Below, piece by piece: positions 53,801-64,000 of a stretch of DNA of 64,000 nucleotides (positions are counted from its first letter, which is position 1; each line of letters begins with the position of its first letter). Source of the DNA: Cycas panzhihuaensis (lineage: Eukaryota; Cycadophyta); the NCBI GenBank assembly GCA_023213395.1, contig CM041465.1:78933741-78997740 (forward strand), written 5' to 3'. The notes under the pieces are model-generated. The model saw nothing but the letters and a program-made list of their open reading frames with translations. It was not told the origin of the DNA and made no database searches. Made by a program: the position numbers and the translations under genes.

Positions 53801-54660
53801 CAAGCATCGCCGCTACCCTTTTGCTCAGGAGAATGCCTGGAGAGCCAAGGAGAAGTTGGAGCTTGTGCATTCAGATATAATGGGACCTCTCCTAAACCCT
53901 TCGATATCAAGAGCTCGTTACACCCTTGTTTTTGTGGATGATTACACTAGGAAGGCTTGGGTTTACTTTCTCAAAAACAAGTCAGATATGTTTGATCGCT
54001 TCTGTGACTACAAAGCGATGGTGGAAAATAAATGTGATAAGAAGATTAAGTCATTAAGAAGTGATAATGGTAAGGAATACGACAATCATGCGTCCAATCA
54101 GTTCTGTTGCGATCATGGTATTAAGAAAAAATTTACGGTCCCGTATATTCCACAATAGAATGGAGTTGTTGAAATAAAGAATCGTACCATGATGGAGATG
54201 GCGAGGTGTATGGTGCATGTTAAAAACCTGCCACCGATGTTTTGGGCAGAAGTTGTGGTGACTGCTATGTATATTTTGAATTGGGTACCCACTCAGGCAA
54301 TTCGTAGCATAAACCCTGGAGAGAAATGGACTGGTTAGAAGCCTGTCATTAGACAGTTGAGAACTTTTGGGTGTATTGGATACGTCTACATCCCAGATGA
54401 TACTCGCAAGTAGTTGGATCGAAAGAGTTTGAAGTGTATATTCATGGGGTATTGTGATCAAAATAAAGCTTACAGACTATGGGATCCACAGGGAAAGAAG
54501 ATTGTGGTTAGTTGGGATATAAAATTTGATGATTCATCGATGTATCATGCTGATAGATGATTAGAAGAGCCTTTTTACCCCCCTACTCCCATTCCCATAT
54601 TCATCAGGTGAAGAGGACGATGAGCCAGTCACTGGAATTCATGAGGAAGTAATACCAAGT
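53793..54660 (+). pseudogene. pol: Copia-3 integrase
   Basis: Motifs in order: RAKEKLELVHSDIMGP (first Asp), LVFVDDYTRKAWVYFLKNKS, SLRSDNGKEYD (second Asp), a TAG at the usual PQQNG, and VVEIKNRTMMEMARCM (Glu). The tail has LRTFGCIGYVYIPDDTRK, KSLKCIFMGYCDQNKAYRLW and DDSSMYHADR. All three catalytic residues remain. Stops lie at 54157, 54337, 54412 and later. Confidence 0.87.
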
Positions 54661-54699
54661 GGGTCGAATAATAGTGAGGAGCCGCCATAAGAAGAAGTA

Positions 54700-55596
54700 C
54701 CTCCAGCAACGGGTCCTTCTATACCATTATGGGCGAGGAAGACTATCGAAGATTCTGGTGTGGCGATGCATACCCTAACTAATGACAGAAGAACAAGAAG
54801 TCAGCATGCCAGTCAAACTCTACTGGTAGACACCAACAACTCTAGTGATCCTGATTCGTTTGATGAGGAGAAAGGAGATCCACGATGTAGAGTTGTGATG
54901 GAGAAAGAGTATGGTTCATTGATGAAGAACAATACATGGGATTTGGTTCTGCTTCCCCCAATAAGGAACCTTGTTGGATGCAAGTGGGTCTATAAGACAA
55001 AATTTCGCTCCAATGGAGAGGTGGACAAGTACAAGGCCAGGCTTGTCACTCAGGGTCTCAAACAAAAAGAAGGAATTAACTATGAGGAGACGTTTTCACT
55101 AGTCTCTAGAATGACAACGGTCCTATTGATCATTTCCTTAGCAGCTGCTTAAAGTTGGGAGTTACACCAGATGGATGTCAATTCTGTATTCTTTAATGGA
55201 GATCTAAAGGAGGAGATATACATGTCGCAACCTCTGGGATTCATTAAGAAAGGCCAAAAGCATCTTGTTTTCCAGTTAAAGAAATCATTCCATGGCCTGA
55301 AACAAGCACCCATGCTTGGTATGAGAAGATGGATGCCAAGTTAAAAGCTGAAGGTTTTGAAAATTTTGAACTCAACCCGAAGTTGTATGTGAAAAGGAGA
55401 GGGACTTCAATAGTTTCTTGTGTGGTTTATGTTGATGATTTGATCATTGGAGGTAACTGTGGCAAGACTATAGCAGAATTCAAGTCCAATTTAGGAGCTT
55501 CTTTTGACATGACAGACCTAGAAAGACTTCACTATTTCTTGGGCATTCAGATCAAGCAGATGGATGATCGAATTATGTTATTGCAGCCACAGTATG
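54700..55596 (+). pseudogene. pol: Copia-3 reverse transcriptase, first part
   Basis: It contains NNTWDLVLLPPIRNLVGCKW, YKARLVTQGLKQKEGINYEE, a TAA at 55150, ELHQMDVNSVFFNGDLKEEI, KKSFHGLKQAP, a frameshift near 55310, then LYVKRRGTSIVSCVVYVDDL with YVDD intact and MTDLERLHYFLGIQIKQM. It ends at the Copia-4 insertion (55592-55596, GTATG). Confidence 0.88.
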
Positions 55597-56151
55597 TGTT
55601 AAACCTTATGTTTACATGTTAAGATTATGTACTTTATTTTTCATGTAATATTTGTACTTTTGTACTTTAGGGGTGACTTATCACTTAAGTGATAAAGTGC
55701 CCACCCACATTTTTTCTAGTGACACAACATTGTCACTAAAGGGTCAAATGGACCCCCATGCACTTTTGCTCACTTGAGAGCCCTAAAAGGACATATGTCC
55801 TATATGCAAGGCATGTACCTTGGATGTTTGACACTTGTTAAACATCCAATGCCTTAGGTCTCTCCTTTCACTCTATATAATGATACCTCTCATCATTGTT
55901 CTCATATAGAGTTGGAGCTATATTGTTATGCTGTCAGTTTGTTAATCAAATTGTTTATTCATTTGGAGGTTGGACCAATTCAACCCCACACATTTGGTAT
56001 CATTTTCTTGCTCCTTCATTTTCATGCTTTGTCTTGCTTATGTTTTTCATCTTAAGAGTATCATACTTGTTAGCATTTGTTGCTTTCTAGAACTAGAGTG
56101 ACCCTAGCTTCTAGAACTTGGGATTGTGAGGCCATTAGGCCCCTTTTCACA
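55597..56151 (+). repeat. Copia-4 5' LTR
   Basis: 555 bp from TGTTAAACC to TTTTCACA. It contains a 16-bp segment (near 56003-56024) absent from the 3' copy, lost between two TTTTC repeats. Confidence 0.95.
55874..55880 (+). promoter_or_regulatory. TATA box of the Copia-4 5' LTR
   Basis: TATATAA lies in CTCTATATAATGA, mid-LTR, and is conserved in the 3' LTR at about 63135. Confidence 0.65.
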
Positions 56152-56153
56152 TT

Positions 56154-56165
56154 TGGTATCAGAGC
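56154..56165 (+). other. Copia-4 primer binding site
   Basis: TGGTATCAGAGC, exact, two bases after the LTR. Confidence 0.93.
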
Positions 56166-58654
56166 AATAGGAGACTAGTTCCCTCTGTTCTGTTTGTTGC
56201 TGCTCAAGGAGATTCAAAGAAGGGCTTCAAACCCTTGGTGATGACCTTCGCCCTCCGAAGGCGATCCAAGGTTTGCTAAGACCATTTCCTGTAGGTCAAG
56301 CTTCTTGGAGCAGTGCTGAAGGCTGGAGCAAGGCTACTTTCAGATCTGAATTTTTTTTTTCAGACCACTATCAAGGGTGCAACACTGTTTTCTTCAAAAA
56401 CAGTGTTTTTTCTTTAATTTTCGCTTCAAGAAAAATTTATTTCTTGCAAAAAAAAGGGGCAAATCTGTGTTACTCAATTGTCTTTTCATCTCTAATCTGT
56501 AGCTGATATCCTACACTTTTTTTTAACAAAGAAGGGATGATTTATCACTATTTTCAGTAATTTCTACTTTAGAAATTGAGGTTTCTCTGCTCTTTTCTCT
56601 TAAATCAGACTGGCTGTCCACGTACTGACTCATGTGCAGGTGTATCAAGCCTCAAAGAAGGTTTTTAGTGCAGTGTTGAAGGGTTTCAAACCCTAGATAG
56701 CCATACGACTGTCATTTTTTCTCATTGACTTGGGCGCCCCTCCATTTACTTCACCTGCGTCGTTCTTCTTGCAAACTCAGTCAAATCACTTCGTATCTGA
56801 GTTGCACCTTCGTTGGACCACTGAAGATCTACTACTGAATTTTCATGTGACTCCGTTGAGTCTACAAGCGGATCGAACCAAATGAGCATCTCCACAGGCG
56901 TGCGGACAGCAGCGGCTCATTCTCATTAGAATTTCACAACACACTCTGAAAGTGCTTAAATATACTACTTGAATCGATCGTATCGTTGTCCTCCTCTCAG
57001 ATCTGATGGCAGTCTATGGATTCTGACCTTAATCTGTGAGAAACATTACTTTTTATCACTAATTTTTCGGTACGCAGGTCGTCGTGATTTCGAAAATTCA
57101 AAAAAATTAATTTTTTTTAACATTAGTTCTTAAACTTTATGGTATATAATTAAGAATATTCTCTAGAATATTCCTTTTAATATAATCTCACTTAGTTCAA
57201 ATCTTTACTAAAGTGCTTTTAAGTCATTTAATTATTAAAAACTCACTCTTTAACCCAAATTTAAAGGGGTTCTTTTTGATTTTATCATTTTCTGACTTCA
57301 CTTTAGACTAAATCAAAGTTTTTTAAGTGATTTTCTACATCAAAAGTGATACTTTGTCTTTATTAAGTCATTATTCCTAGTCAAGGCACCTTGCATGGTG
57401 ACCTTTGGTTTAAATTTTCTTAAGAGAAAAATCATCTTTTTTTGTATCTTTGGAGCTAAAAATCTACTTAGTACTTAGTGTTCTCATTAAATCTCTAATA
57501 CTAAGTCAATCTCACTCCTTTGAAGATTAAAAATACTCTTGTTTAAGCATTTTTCAAAGGCTCCCTGCGTGGTGTCCTTATTGCTCAAGTTGCAAAAAAA
57601 TTTGAATTTCAACCTTTGTTTTTGGCTCTTTAAGCTTTTTTTTAACACTTAATTAATGTTGCATAAGTGTCAATTAGCTTAGGTGAAGTAATTCTAAGTG
57701 TTTGCACATTGTAAAAGTGATATTTATCACTATTTCAAACACTTCTTTTAAGGCACCTTGCATGGTGACCTATTGCCCTTAGTCACAAAAAGGGCTCAAA
57801 AATACTTTGTATTTAATAAAATCACTTCATTTTTTGATCGTTGGGACTATTTTAAAGTCCCAACACTTGGTGCTTGGTGTCCTATTTTGCAAGTGGTTTT
57901 CTTACCTTCACTCTTGAGCATTAAAAAGAACCCATTTGTATCTTCATCACAAGGTTTTGCTTTGCTTCATTGAGTACTTAGCATTTTTTTAAAGTACTTT
58001 TCTTGCAAAACTCATTGTACTCAAGCATCTTTCTTTACTTGGATCAGCATAAACACTCTCACTTCATTAAGTGCTCATTGTAAACAACACTTTAAGTGTT
58101 CATTTGATGTACTTGTTTGCTTCTTTATGAAGCCTCTTTTCATTGTAAGCTTAATCAAACACTTTCATAAATACATCATCCAAGTAAAATAAATCTTAAG
58201 TTCACTTTAACCTTCTAAAAAGTGACTTAAAAATCTTGTTGGAGAGGCTCGAAAAAGGTTCAAACCTTGCCTCTAAAATAACCTTAAGCTTGGTGCATTC
58301 CCTAGGGGACCAACCGACCGTACGGTCAGTGCACGACAATTAAGCTTGCTTGAGGGAAAGGAGGTTCGAAAAAGGTGTTATTGGGGCTGTGAATCCCAGG
58401 GAAAGCATGGTACGTCCATGCAGATCAACCCTACCTGCCTTGTCCTAGATTTAACTTGGCCAACTGTTGGATCTCCTCTATAAATCAGGATTGGACCAAC
58501 TCTTTAGCCTAGTCCTCCACCCCTCATCATTCCATTCAGTTGTTGGATCTTCTAGTAAGATCAGAACTGTTGGTTTTGTTAGAAGGTAGAACTTAAGCGA
58601 CGAAAGCTTTGAGTTTCCAAGTTATCTGCTAGCTTCAATCTTTACAACTGAAAC
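56166..58654 (+). other. Copia-4 long leader with diverged repeats
   Basis: About 2.5 kb between the primer site and the gag ATG, with no conserved frame. Between 57.37 and 57.88 kb a motif of the form GGCACCTTGCATGGTGACC recurs three to four times with drift, each time after a stretch of TTT/AAGTG-rich sequence, at intervals of roughly 100-200 bases. Such leaders may hold RNA packaging or translation signals, but nothing here proves it. Confidence 0.7.
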
Positions 58655-59473
58655 ATGGCTGCTATTAATATGCTTAATGCATGCACCACTAGATTAACAG
58701 GTCAAGATAACTATCAAGAATGGAATAGAATCACTCAGAATCTGTTGATAATGAATGAATTTTGGGATTATGTTTCTGGAAGGATACCCCAACCTATACC
58801 TATTGTCAATGGCAATGTAACTGTTCAACCTGATAATGCTTTTGTTGCTGCTTGGGAAGCCAAAGATGAAATCGCTTTGGCATTCCTTCATATGATTGTT
58901 GATGTACATGTGGATCAAAACATTGTATGTGCAAAAACTTCCAAGGAAGCTTGGGACATTTTGTCCTCTTTGTATGAAAGGTGAGATGAAGCTCGCATTT
59001 TAATGGTAAAAGCCAAGTTGTATTCTATAAAGTTTGTCAAGCCTATGTCGGCTTTTCTTTCCTCCATCAAGGAGGTATGTAATGAGTTGAATACACTAGG
59101 TAGTCCAACAACAAGAGATGAACTTGTAACATCTATCACCAAAGCTTTGCCAAAGAACTACAATGGCTTTATATCGTCTACTACAAGAGATGGTTCTCTC
59201 AAAAGAATGTCATTTAATGAATTTGAAAGTTTATTGCTTCAAGAGGAACAAATTTACACCAAGGATAATGAGGACGAACCATCAACATCAGGTGCATTCA
59301 CGACCAAATCAAACGCTAAACATAGTCCCAAACCTGTACTCTCAAAGCAGTTTGGGAACATGAACATTGGTTCTTCAAAGGAAAATGTTGTGTGTCATTA
59401 TTGTGGCAAAGCTGGCCACATAGCACCTGATTGTAGGAAGAAGCAAGCAGATCTACATCAACAGCAGCAGTAA
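58655..59473 (+). pseudogene. gag: Copia-4 gag
   Basis: It starts MAAINMLNACTTRLTGQDNY, the usual copia Gag entry, and contains YQEWNRITQNLLIMNEFWDY, TSKEAWDILSSLYER, ELVTSITKALPKNYNGFIS, FNEFESLLLQEEQIY and a perfect knuckle CHYCGKAGHIAPDC. It is broken only by a TGA at 58982 (Arg CGA expected) and a TAA at 59471 at the start of a glutamine-rich linker. Apart from these two point changes the Gag is complete. The Gln/Gly/Arg-rich linker goes on to about 59640. Confidence 0.92.
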
Positions 59474-59944
59474 CCACATCAACCAAATCAGAGACAGCAG
59501 CAGCTATGTCAGCAATTCCAACAAAGATTCTAGCAACAACAGTAGCAGCAACCCCCTCGACCAAATCGAGGTGCCTATCGAGGAGGTCAAAGAGGAAGGG
59601 GGGGTTTTAGAGGTGGCAATCAACGCCATTTCAATCAGTTTGTAGATAAAGACAAACTATTTTGTGCTTATCAATCATCCAAGGTTGATGAAACTTGGAT
59701 TATTGATTCTAGAGCTTCACAACACATGACTGGGAGTGAAGAACTCCTTACCAACATCAAGGAAGGAAAAGGTCAATCAATGACCTTTGGCAACAATCAA
59801 TCTGTTAAGATTTCTGGAATAGGCACAATAGCTCTATTTCACTCTTCTTCTAATCCATCCTCTTCATTTCCCAATGGCAATGCCTACTTCATACCTTCTA
59901 TGGACAAAAACTTGCTATCTGTTAGCAAGTTGGACAAGCAATAG
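59474..59944 (+). pseudogene. pol: Copia-4 protease
   Basis: After the glutamine- and RGG-rich linker the frame reads KVDETWIIDSRASQHMTGSE. The catalytic triad is DSR in place of DSG. It continues SVKISGIGTIALF and FIPSMDKNLLSVSKLDKQ, with a TAG at 59942 before MSILFRNGKCVI. A single Gly-to-Arg change disables the protease. Confidence 0.88.
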
Positions 59945-61726
59945 ATGAGCATCTTGTTCAGAAATGGGAAATGTGTAATAAGTGACAAAGATGACCAAGT
60001 AGTAGCTGTTGGATACGAGGATCATGGCCTCTACAAGTTAGATGCTAATAACATAACACTTGATTCTGCTTACTTTGGTTCTATTGTCACTCAACACTTG
60101 TCCAAGATGCAACTTTGGCATCAACGTCTAGGCCATCTGAGCTTAGACAATCTCGAGATGATAAACAAAAACATGGTACATGGGCTTCCAAAGATATATG
60201 GCACAAAATGTCTTTGTGAAGCATGCATAATGGGGACTCAACATCGCTTGCCTTTCCCTAAAGGCAAAGCTTGGCGTGCATCACATCCTTTGCAACTGGC
60301 ACGCTCAGATTTGTGTGAACCTATGTCCACCGCATCTTTTGGAGGAACTTTGTACTACATCTCCTTCATTGATGACTTTTCTCATAAAGTCTGGGTCTAC
60401 TTCATCAAGCACAAGTCTGAAGCATTTTCAAAATTCAAAGAATTCAAGCTTGAAGTGGAGAACGAGTCTGGCCACTCTATCAAAACATTAAGGACAGACA
60501 ATGGAGGTGAATTTGCTTTAAATGAATTCACCCAATTCTGCAAGGATAATGGCATTCAGAGACAACTTACTATTCCTCACACTCCTCAACAAAATGGAGT
60601 CTCCGAAAGAATGAACAGAACTTTGGCTAATAAAGCCAAAGCAATGATGCATGCACAAGGACTCACTCGAGCTTACTGGGCAGAGGCATTCCACACAACT
60701 GCCTATGTGGCCAATCGAAGTCCAACTACAGCAGTCACCGATATCACACCCGAGGAGGCATGGTTTGGCAAAAAGCCAACTGTCAGCCATTTGAGGACTT
60801 TTGGGTGCACTGCTTATATGCACATCCCCGACCAACAAAGAACAAAATTAGACAAGCATAGTCTAAAATGCATCTTTGTAGGTTATTCCATTCATAGCAA
60901 AGCCTACAAGTTGTATGATCCCATTGGAAAGAAAATGCATCTCTCAAGAGATGTAATCTTTGCTGAAGACGATCACAAGGAGTTGCAAACAGCATCCATG
61001 CAACCTCCCATTGACAAAGGTAAGAAGATTGTTGAGGCTTTCCTTCCCTCTCAATCTTCTACTCCATGTACATCATCTGCACCTGCTGGACCATCCACAT
61101 CATCTAATTTAGCTCCGCTTGATCCTAGCACATCTTCTGTTGATCAACCACTTAGACCAGAAGATCTTGAGGTTCAAGTCACTTCAATTCAAAAGTTACC
61201 AAAATGGTACACTCAAACAGTAGAGGACGACCACATCATTGAAGGAAAACATCCATCAAAATACAGGCAGCAGACGAATTATGCACTTATGGCTGAAGTG
61301 CTATGTGTTGATGAGCCTTCCACCTTTGAGGAGGCTTCTAAAAATGAAAAATGGAAGGCTGCCATGGATGAAGAAATCCATTCTATTGAAAAGAATGGTA
61401 CTTGGGATTTGGTCGAATTGCCTAAACACAAACAAGCAATCAGTTGCAAATGGGTCTACAAGACCAAATTCCATTCTGATGGTACACTTAAGCGGCAGAA
61501 GGCCTGCCTTGTGGCAAAAGGATTCAAACAAAAGGAAGGTATAGACTACGAGGAGACTTTTGCACCAGTGGCAAATATGAACACCATCAAACTCATCTTG
61601 GCCTTAGCAACTCAATGCAAATGGCCAGTCTTTCAGATGGACGTAAAGAGAGCATTTCTTAATGGCGATCTTCAGGAAGAGGTATACTTGGAGCAACCTC
61701 CCGGTTACAAGGTACAACGCAAGTAG
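59945..61726 (+). pseudogene. pol: Copia-4 integrase and RT start (593-codon open stretch)
   Basis: The longest open frame in the window. It holds the pre-integrase motif LWHQRLGHLSLDNLEMINKN, CEACIMGTQHRLPF, the integrase core with ARSDLCEP, LRTDNGGEFALNEF and GVSERMNRTLANKA (all three catalytic residues present), and the tail RTFGCTAYMHIPDQQRTKLD, KCIFVGYSIHSKAYKLYDP. A serine/threonine/proline-rich linker follows, then the RT start (NGTWDLVELPKHKQAISCKW, FKQKEGIDYEETFAPVANMN, QMDVKRAFLNGDLQEEVYLE). It ends with a TAG at 61724 between QRK and HLVCRL. Confidence 0.93.
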
Positions 61727-61732
61727 CATTTA

Positions 61733-62593
61733 GTGTGTCGCCTAAAAAAGGCATTATATGGCTTGAAACAAGCTCCAAGAGCATGGTACTCAAAGATCGA
61801 TGATTACTTCTTGAGACATGGGTTTCATCGATCTACTTCAGATCCTAACCTATACATCAAACATGAAAAGAACCATGCTATTTTTATTGTCTTATATGTA
61901 GATGACTTAGTGATCACTGGCAATGACACTAAGATGATAAACATTCTCCAGGATAACTTAAAGAGAAGTTTCGAGATGACAGATCTTGGACTTCTCCATT
62001 ATTTCTTAGGCTTTGAGGTATGGCAACAGCCAGGATATATCTTCATCTCCCAAGCAAAATATTCTTGGGACATTTTGCAGTGGTTCAGGATGCACGACTG
62101 CAAGCTAGCGCCTACACCAATGGAGAATGTAACTAAGCTTACTCTCAATGAGGAAGTTGCACCTACAGATCCCACACTTTACCGGCAGTTGATTCGTAGC
62201 CTCATTTATCTCACCAACACTCGACCGGATATTTCATTTGCAGTTGGGATTTGTTCACGATACATGTCTCAACCCAATCAGAAACATTGGAATACAGCTA
62301 AACACATACTTAAATACATCAAAGGCACATTGCAACATGGCCTTAAGTATGCACATAATGAGAAATTCACTCTGGAAGGCTTCTCAAATTCTGATTGGGC
62401 AGGTTGCCAGGATAGCAGGAGATCAACCTCGGGATACTGTTTTTCCCTTGGTTCAGAAGTTGTTTTGTGGAGTTGCAAGAAGCAACCCAATGTTACCTTG
62501 TCCTCCACCGAAGCAGAGTACAAAGTTGCAGTCAGCGCAACTTGTGAAGTTATCTGGCTACAACGGATTCTTGGGGAACTTAGACTTGAGTAG
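61733..62593 (+). pseudogene. pol: Copia-4 RT palm and RNase H
   Basis: It continues the same frame: CRLKKALYGLKQAPRAWYSK, the intact box FIVLYVDDLVITGND, MTDLGLLHYFLGFEVWQQPG, RQLIRSLIYLTNTRPDISFA, FSNSDWAGCQDSRRSTSGYC and VTLSSTEAEYKVAVSATCEV. It ends at 62591 (LRLE TAG), where the last RNase H residues are still readable in other frames up to about 62800 (KPLGREKF-like end). The RT and RNase H motifs are complete. Confidence 0.93.
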
Positions 62594-62845
62594 AATCACC
62601 CCACCAGAATTTGTTGCGACAATCAAAGTTTGCTCAAGCTGGCCAAGAATCCTGTATTTCATGCAAGGACCAAACACATTAAGGTTCATCATCACTTCAT
62701 CAGAGAGCATGTGTAAAGTGGTGAGCTCAACCTTTAATATTGACCAACAGAACAACAGACAGCAGATATCTTTACCAAGCCACTTGGTAGAGAAAAATTT
62801 GTAAAATTTAGAGATGGTCTAGGGGTCCAACTTAACATTGTAAAC

Positions 62846-62857
62846 AGTAAGGGGGGG
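62846..62857 (+). other. Copia-4 polypurine tract
   Basis: AGTAAGGGGGGG precedes the 3' LTR start. Confidence 0.9.
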
Positions 62858-63397
62858 TATTAAACCTTATGTTTACATGTTAAGATTATGTACTTTATTT
62901 TTCATGTAATATTTGTACTTTTGTACTTTAGGGGTGACTTATCACTTAAGTGATAAAGTGCACACCCACATTCTTTCTAGTGACACAACATTGTCACTAA
63001 AGGGTCAAATGGACCTCCATGCACTTTTGCTCACTTGAGAGCCCTAAAAGGACACATGTCCTACATGCAAGGCATGTACCTTGGATGTTTGACACTTGTC
63101 AAACATCCAATGCCTTAGGTCTCTCCTTTCACTCTATATAATGAGACCTCTCCTCATTGTTCTCATATAGTGTTGGAGCTGTATTGTTATGCTATCAGTT
63201 TGCTAATCAAATTGTTTATTCATTTGGAGGTTGGACCAATTCCAACCCTAGACATTTGGTATCATTTTCATGCTTTGTCTTGCTTATGTTTTTCATCTTA
63301 AGAGTATCATACTTGTTAGCATTTGTTGCTTTCTAGAACTAGAGTGAACCTAGCTTCTAGATCTTGGAATCGTGAGGCCATTAGGCCCCTTTTCACA
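62858..63397 (+). repeat. Copia-4 3' LTR
   Basis: 540 bp. It begins TATTAAACC where the 5' copy has TGTTAAACC (G to A at the terminal TG), ends TTTTCACA, and is followed by GTATG. Confidence 0.95.
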
Positions 63398-63402
63398 GTA
63401 TG

Positions 63403-64000
63403 TGTAGAACTTACTGGAGAAGTTTGGGATGCAGAATTGCAAATGTGTTACAACACCATGTGTCAAGGGCACAAGATTGCAGAAGGATATGGCCAAACCC
63501 TCTGTAGATGGAACGAAATATTGCCAATTGGTAGAGAGTCTGATCTACTTGACTCGTACAAGACTAGATATCGCCTACGCTATTGGATTGGTTTCTTGCT
63601 ACATGCAGAATCCTCAAGAGCCTCATTTGGTTGCAGCAAAGCGAATTTTGAAATATCTAGAAGGGACAATCAATCTTGGTCTTGAATACCATCGAGGTGA
63701 GGAGACAAGGTTGCATAGCTACACGAATGTTGATTGGGGAGAAGACTCTAATGATCGAAAGTCCACTGTTGGATACATATTTAGTGTCGGTAATTGATTT
63801 GTTTCGTGGCAGTCAAAGAAACAACAAACAGTGGTGCTATCTTCTATAGATGGTGAATATCAAGGACTCAGTGCTGGTGCGAAGGAAACTGTATAGTTGC
63901 AAGGTCTCTTGGAGTTTCTTGGAGTTTTCAATGGACATTTGATTATTTTTATTGATAATCAAAGTATCATTCATTTGTCAAAGAATCCAGAGTTTTATGC
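63403..64000 (+). pseudogene. pol: Copia-3 RT end and RNase H (resumed)
   Basis: Directly after the Copia-4 duplication the Copia-3 reading continues LLEKFGMQNCKCVTTPC, then YCQLVESLIYLTRTRLDIAY, HLVAAKRILKYLEGTINLGL, TNVDWGEDSNDRKSTVGYIF, a TGA at 63796, VVLSSIDGEYQGLSAGAKET and IFIDNQSIIHLSKNPEF. RNase H is nearly complete and runs out of the window. The catalytic E of S-T-E-A-E-Y appears as D-G-E-Y. Confidence 0.88.

Larger units (their letters stand above)
55597..63397 (+). mobile_element. Copia-4: best-preserved Ty1/copia element
   Basis: It is inserted in Copia-3 with an exact duplication GTATG (55592-55596, 63398-63402). It has LTRs of 555 and 540 bp, an initiator-Met primer site, a 2.5-kb leader, and one gag-pol reading interrupted mainly by single-base stops. 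By eye the LTRs differ at about 20 sites plus a 16-bp deletion, so it is younger than its neighbours. The YVDD box and the integrase triad are intact, but the protease DSG is DSR. Confidence 0.95.
52367..64000 (+). mobile_element. Copia-3: Ty1/copia element, interrupted and running off the window
   Basis: It has a 5' LTR of 354 bp, an initiator-Met primer site, and gag, protease, integrase, RT and RNase H in copia order. Copia-4 (55597-63397) is inserted at the end of the palm/thumb part of RT, with QPQYV on the left and LLEKFGMQNCK resuming on the right. The 3' LTR lies beyond 64000. Integrase and RT catalytic residues are kept, but several stops are present. Confidence 0.9.

Noticed and set aside
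1-64000. CRISPR arrays, rRNA genes, bacterial operons
   Set aside because: No spaced direct repeats of the right form, no rRNA-like sequence, and no operon structure. The content is eukaryotic retroelement DNA.

Overview
The window is plant nuclear DNA made almost entirely of LTR retrotransposons. No intact host gene was found. The AT-rich composition, the plant-type primer sites complementary to initiator Met tRNA, the mix of Ty1/copia and Ty3/gypsy lineages, the deep nesting and the heavy decay all suggest a seed plant with a large repeat-rich genome. A gymnosperm is possible, but the sequence alone does not prove it. Most element boundaries below rest on matching 5-bp target-site duplications (TSDs), so they are firmer than the gene remnants.

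Left part (1-12.3 kb): a minus-strand copia remnant (LTR 921-1176, gag 1431-2096). A complete but dead plus-strand copia follows (Copia-1, 2505-7814, TSD AGGAG). After it come two minus-strand fragments of one gypsy family: G1a (RT, protease and gag, 7.8-11.2 kb) and G1b (gag, from about 11.75 kb).

Nested stack (12.3-29.3 kb), all minus strand: the chromovirus G2 (12288-29261) sits inside the gag of G1b. G3 (16980-28272) sits inside the gag of G2. A small non-autonomous copia-type element, here called C (20134-25494), sits inside the RT/RNase H region of G3. Element C carries no pol. It carries plus-strand fragments of at least three unrelated host genes: an M18 aspartyl aminopeptidase, a TIFY-domain protein and an ABCA transporter. 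This is the most unusual content of the window.

Middle (30.3-44.6 kb): gypsy G4 (30308-37929, TSD AGGGA), then a largely unclassified stretch. Within that stretch lies a 613-bp palindrome made of two head-to-head miniature LTR elements bounded by one TSD, AAATC (41596-42208).

Right part (44.6-64 kb), plus strand: chromovirus G5 (44615-50128, TSD AAAAG), a gypsy gag-protease remnant, an orphan LTR/primer-site fragment, and Copia-3 (from 52367, running off the window). Copia-3 is interrupted by the best-preserved element, Copia-4 (55597-63397, TSD GTATG).

No element looks autonomous. Many of the breaks are single C-to-T or G-to-A changes (Q, R or W to stop; D to N and E to K in integrase active sites), as expected from deamination of methylated cytosine. 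Gene products are described by family motif only; no database search was run.
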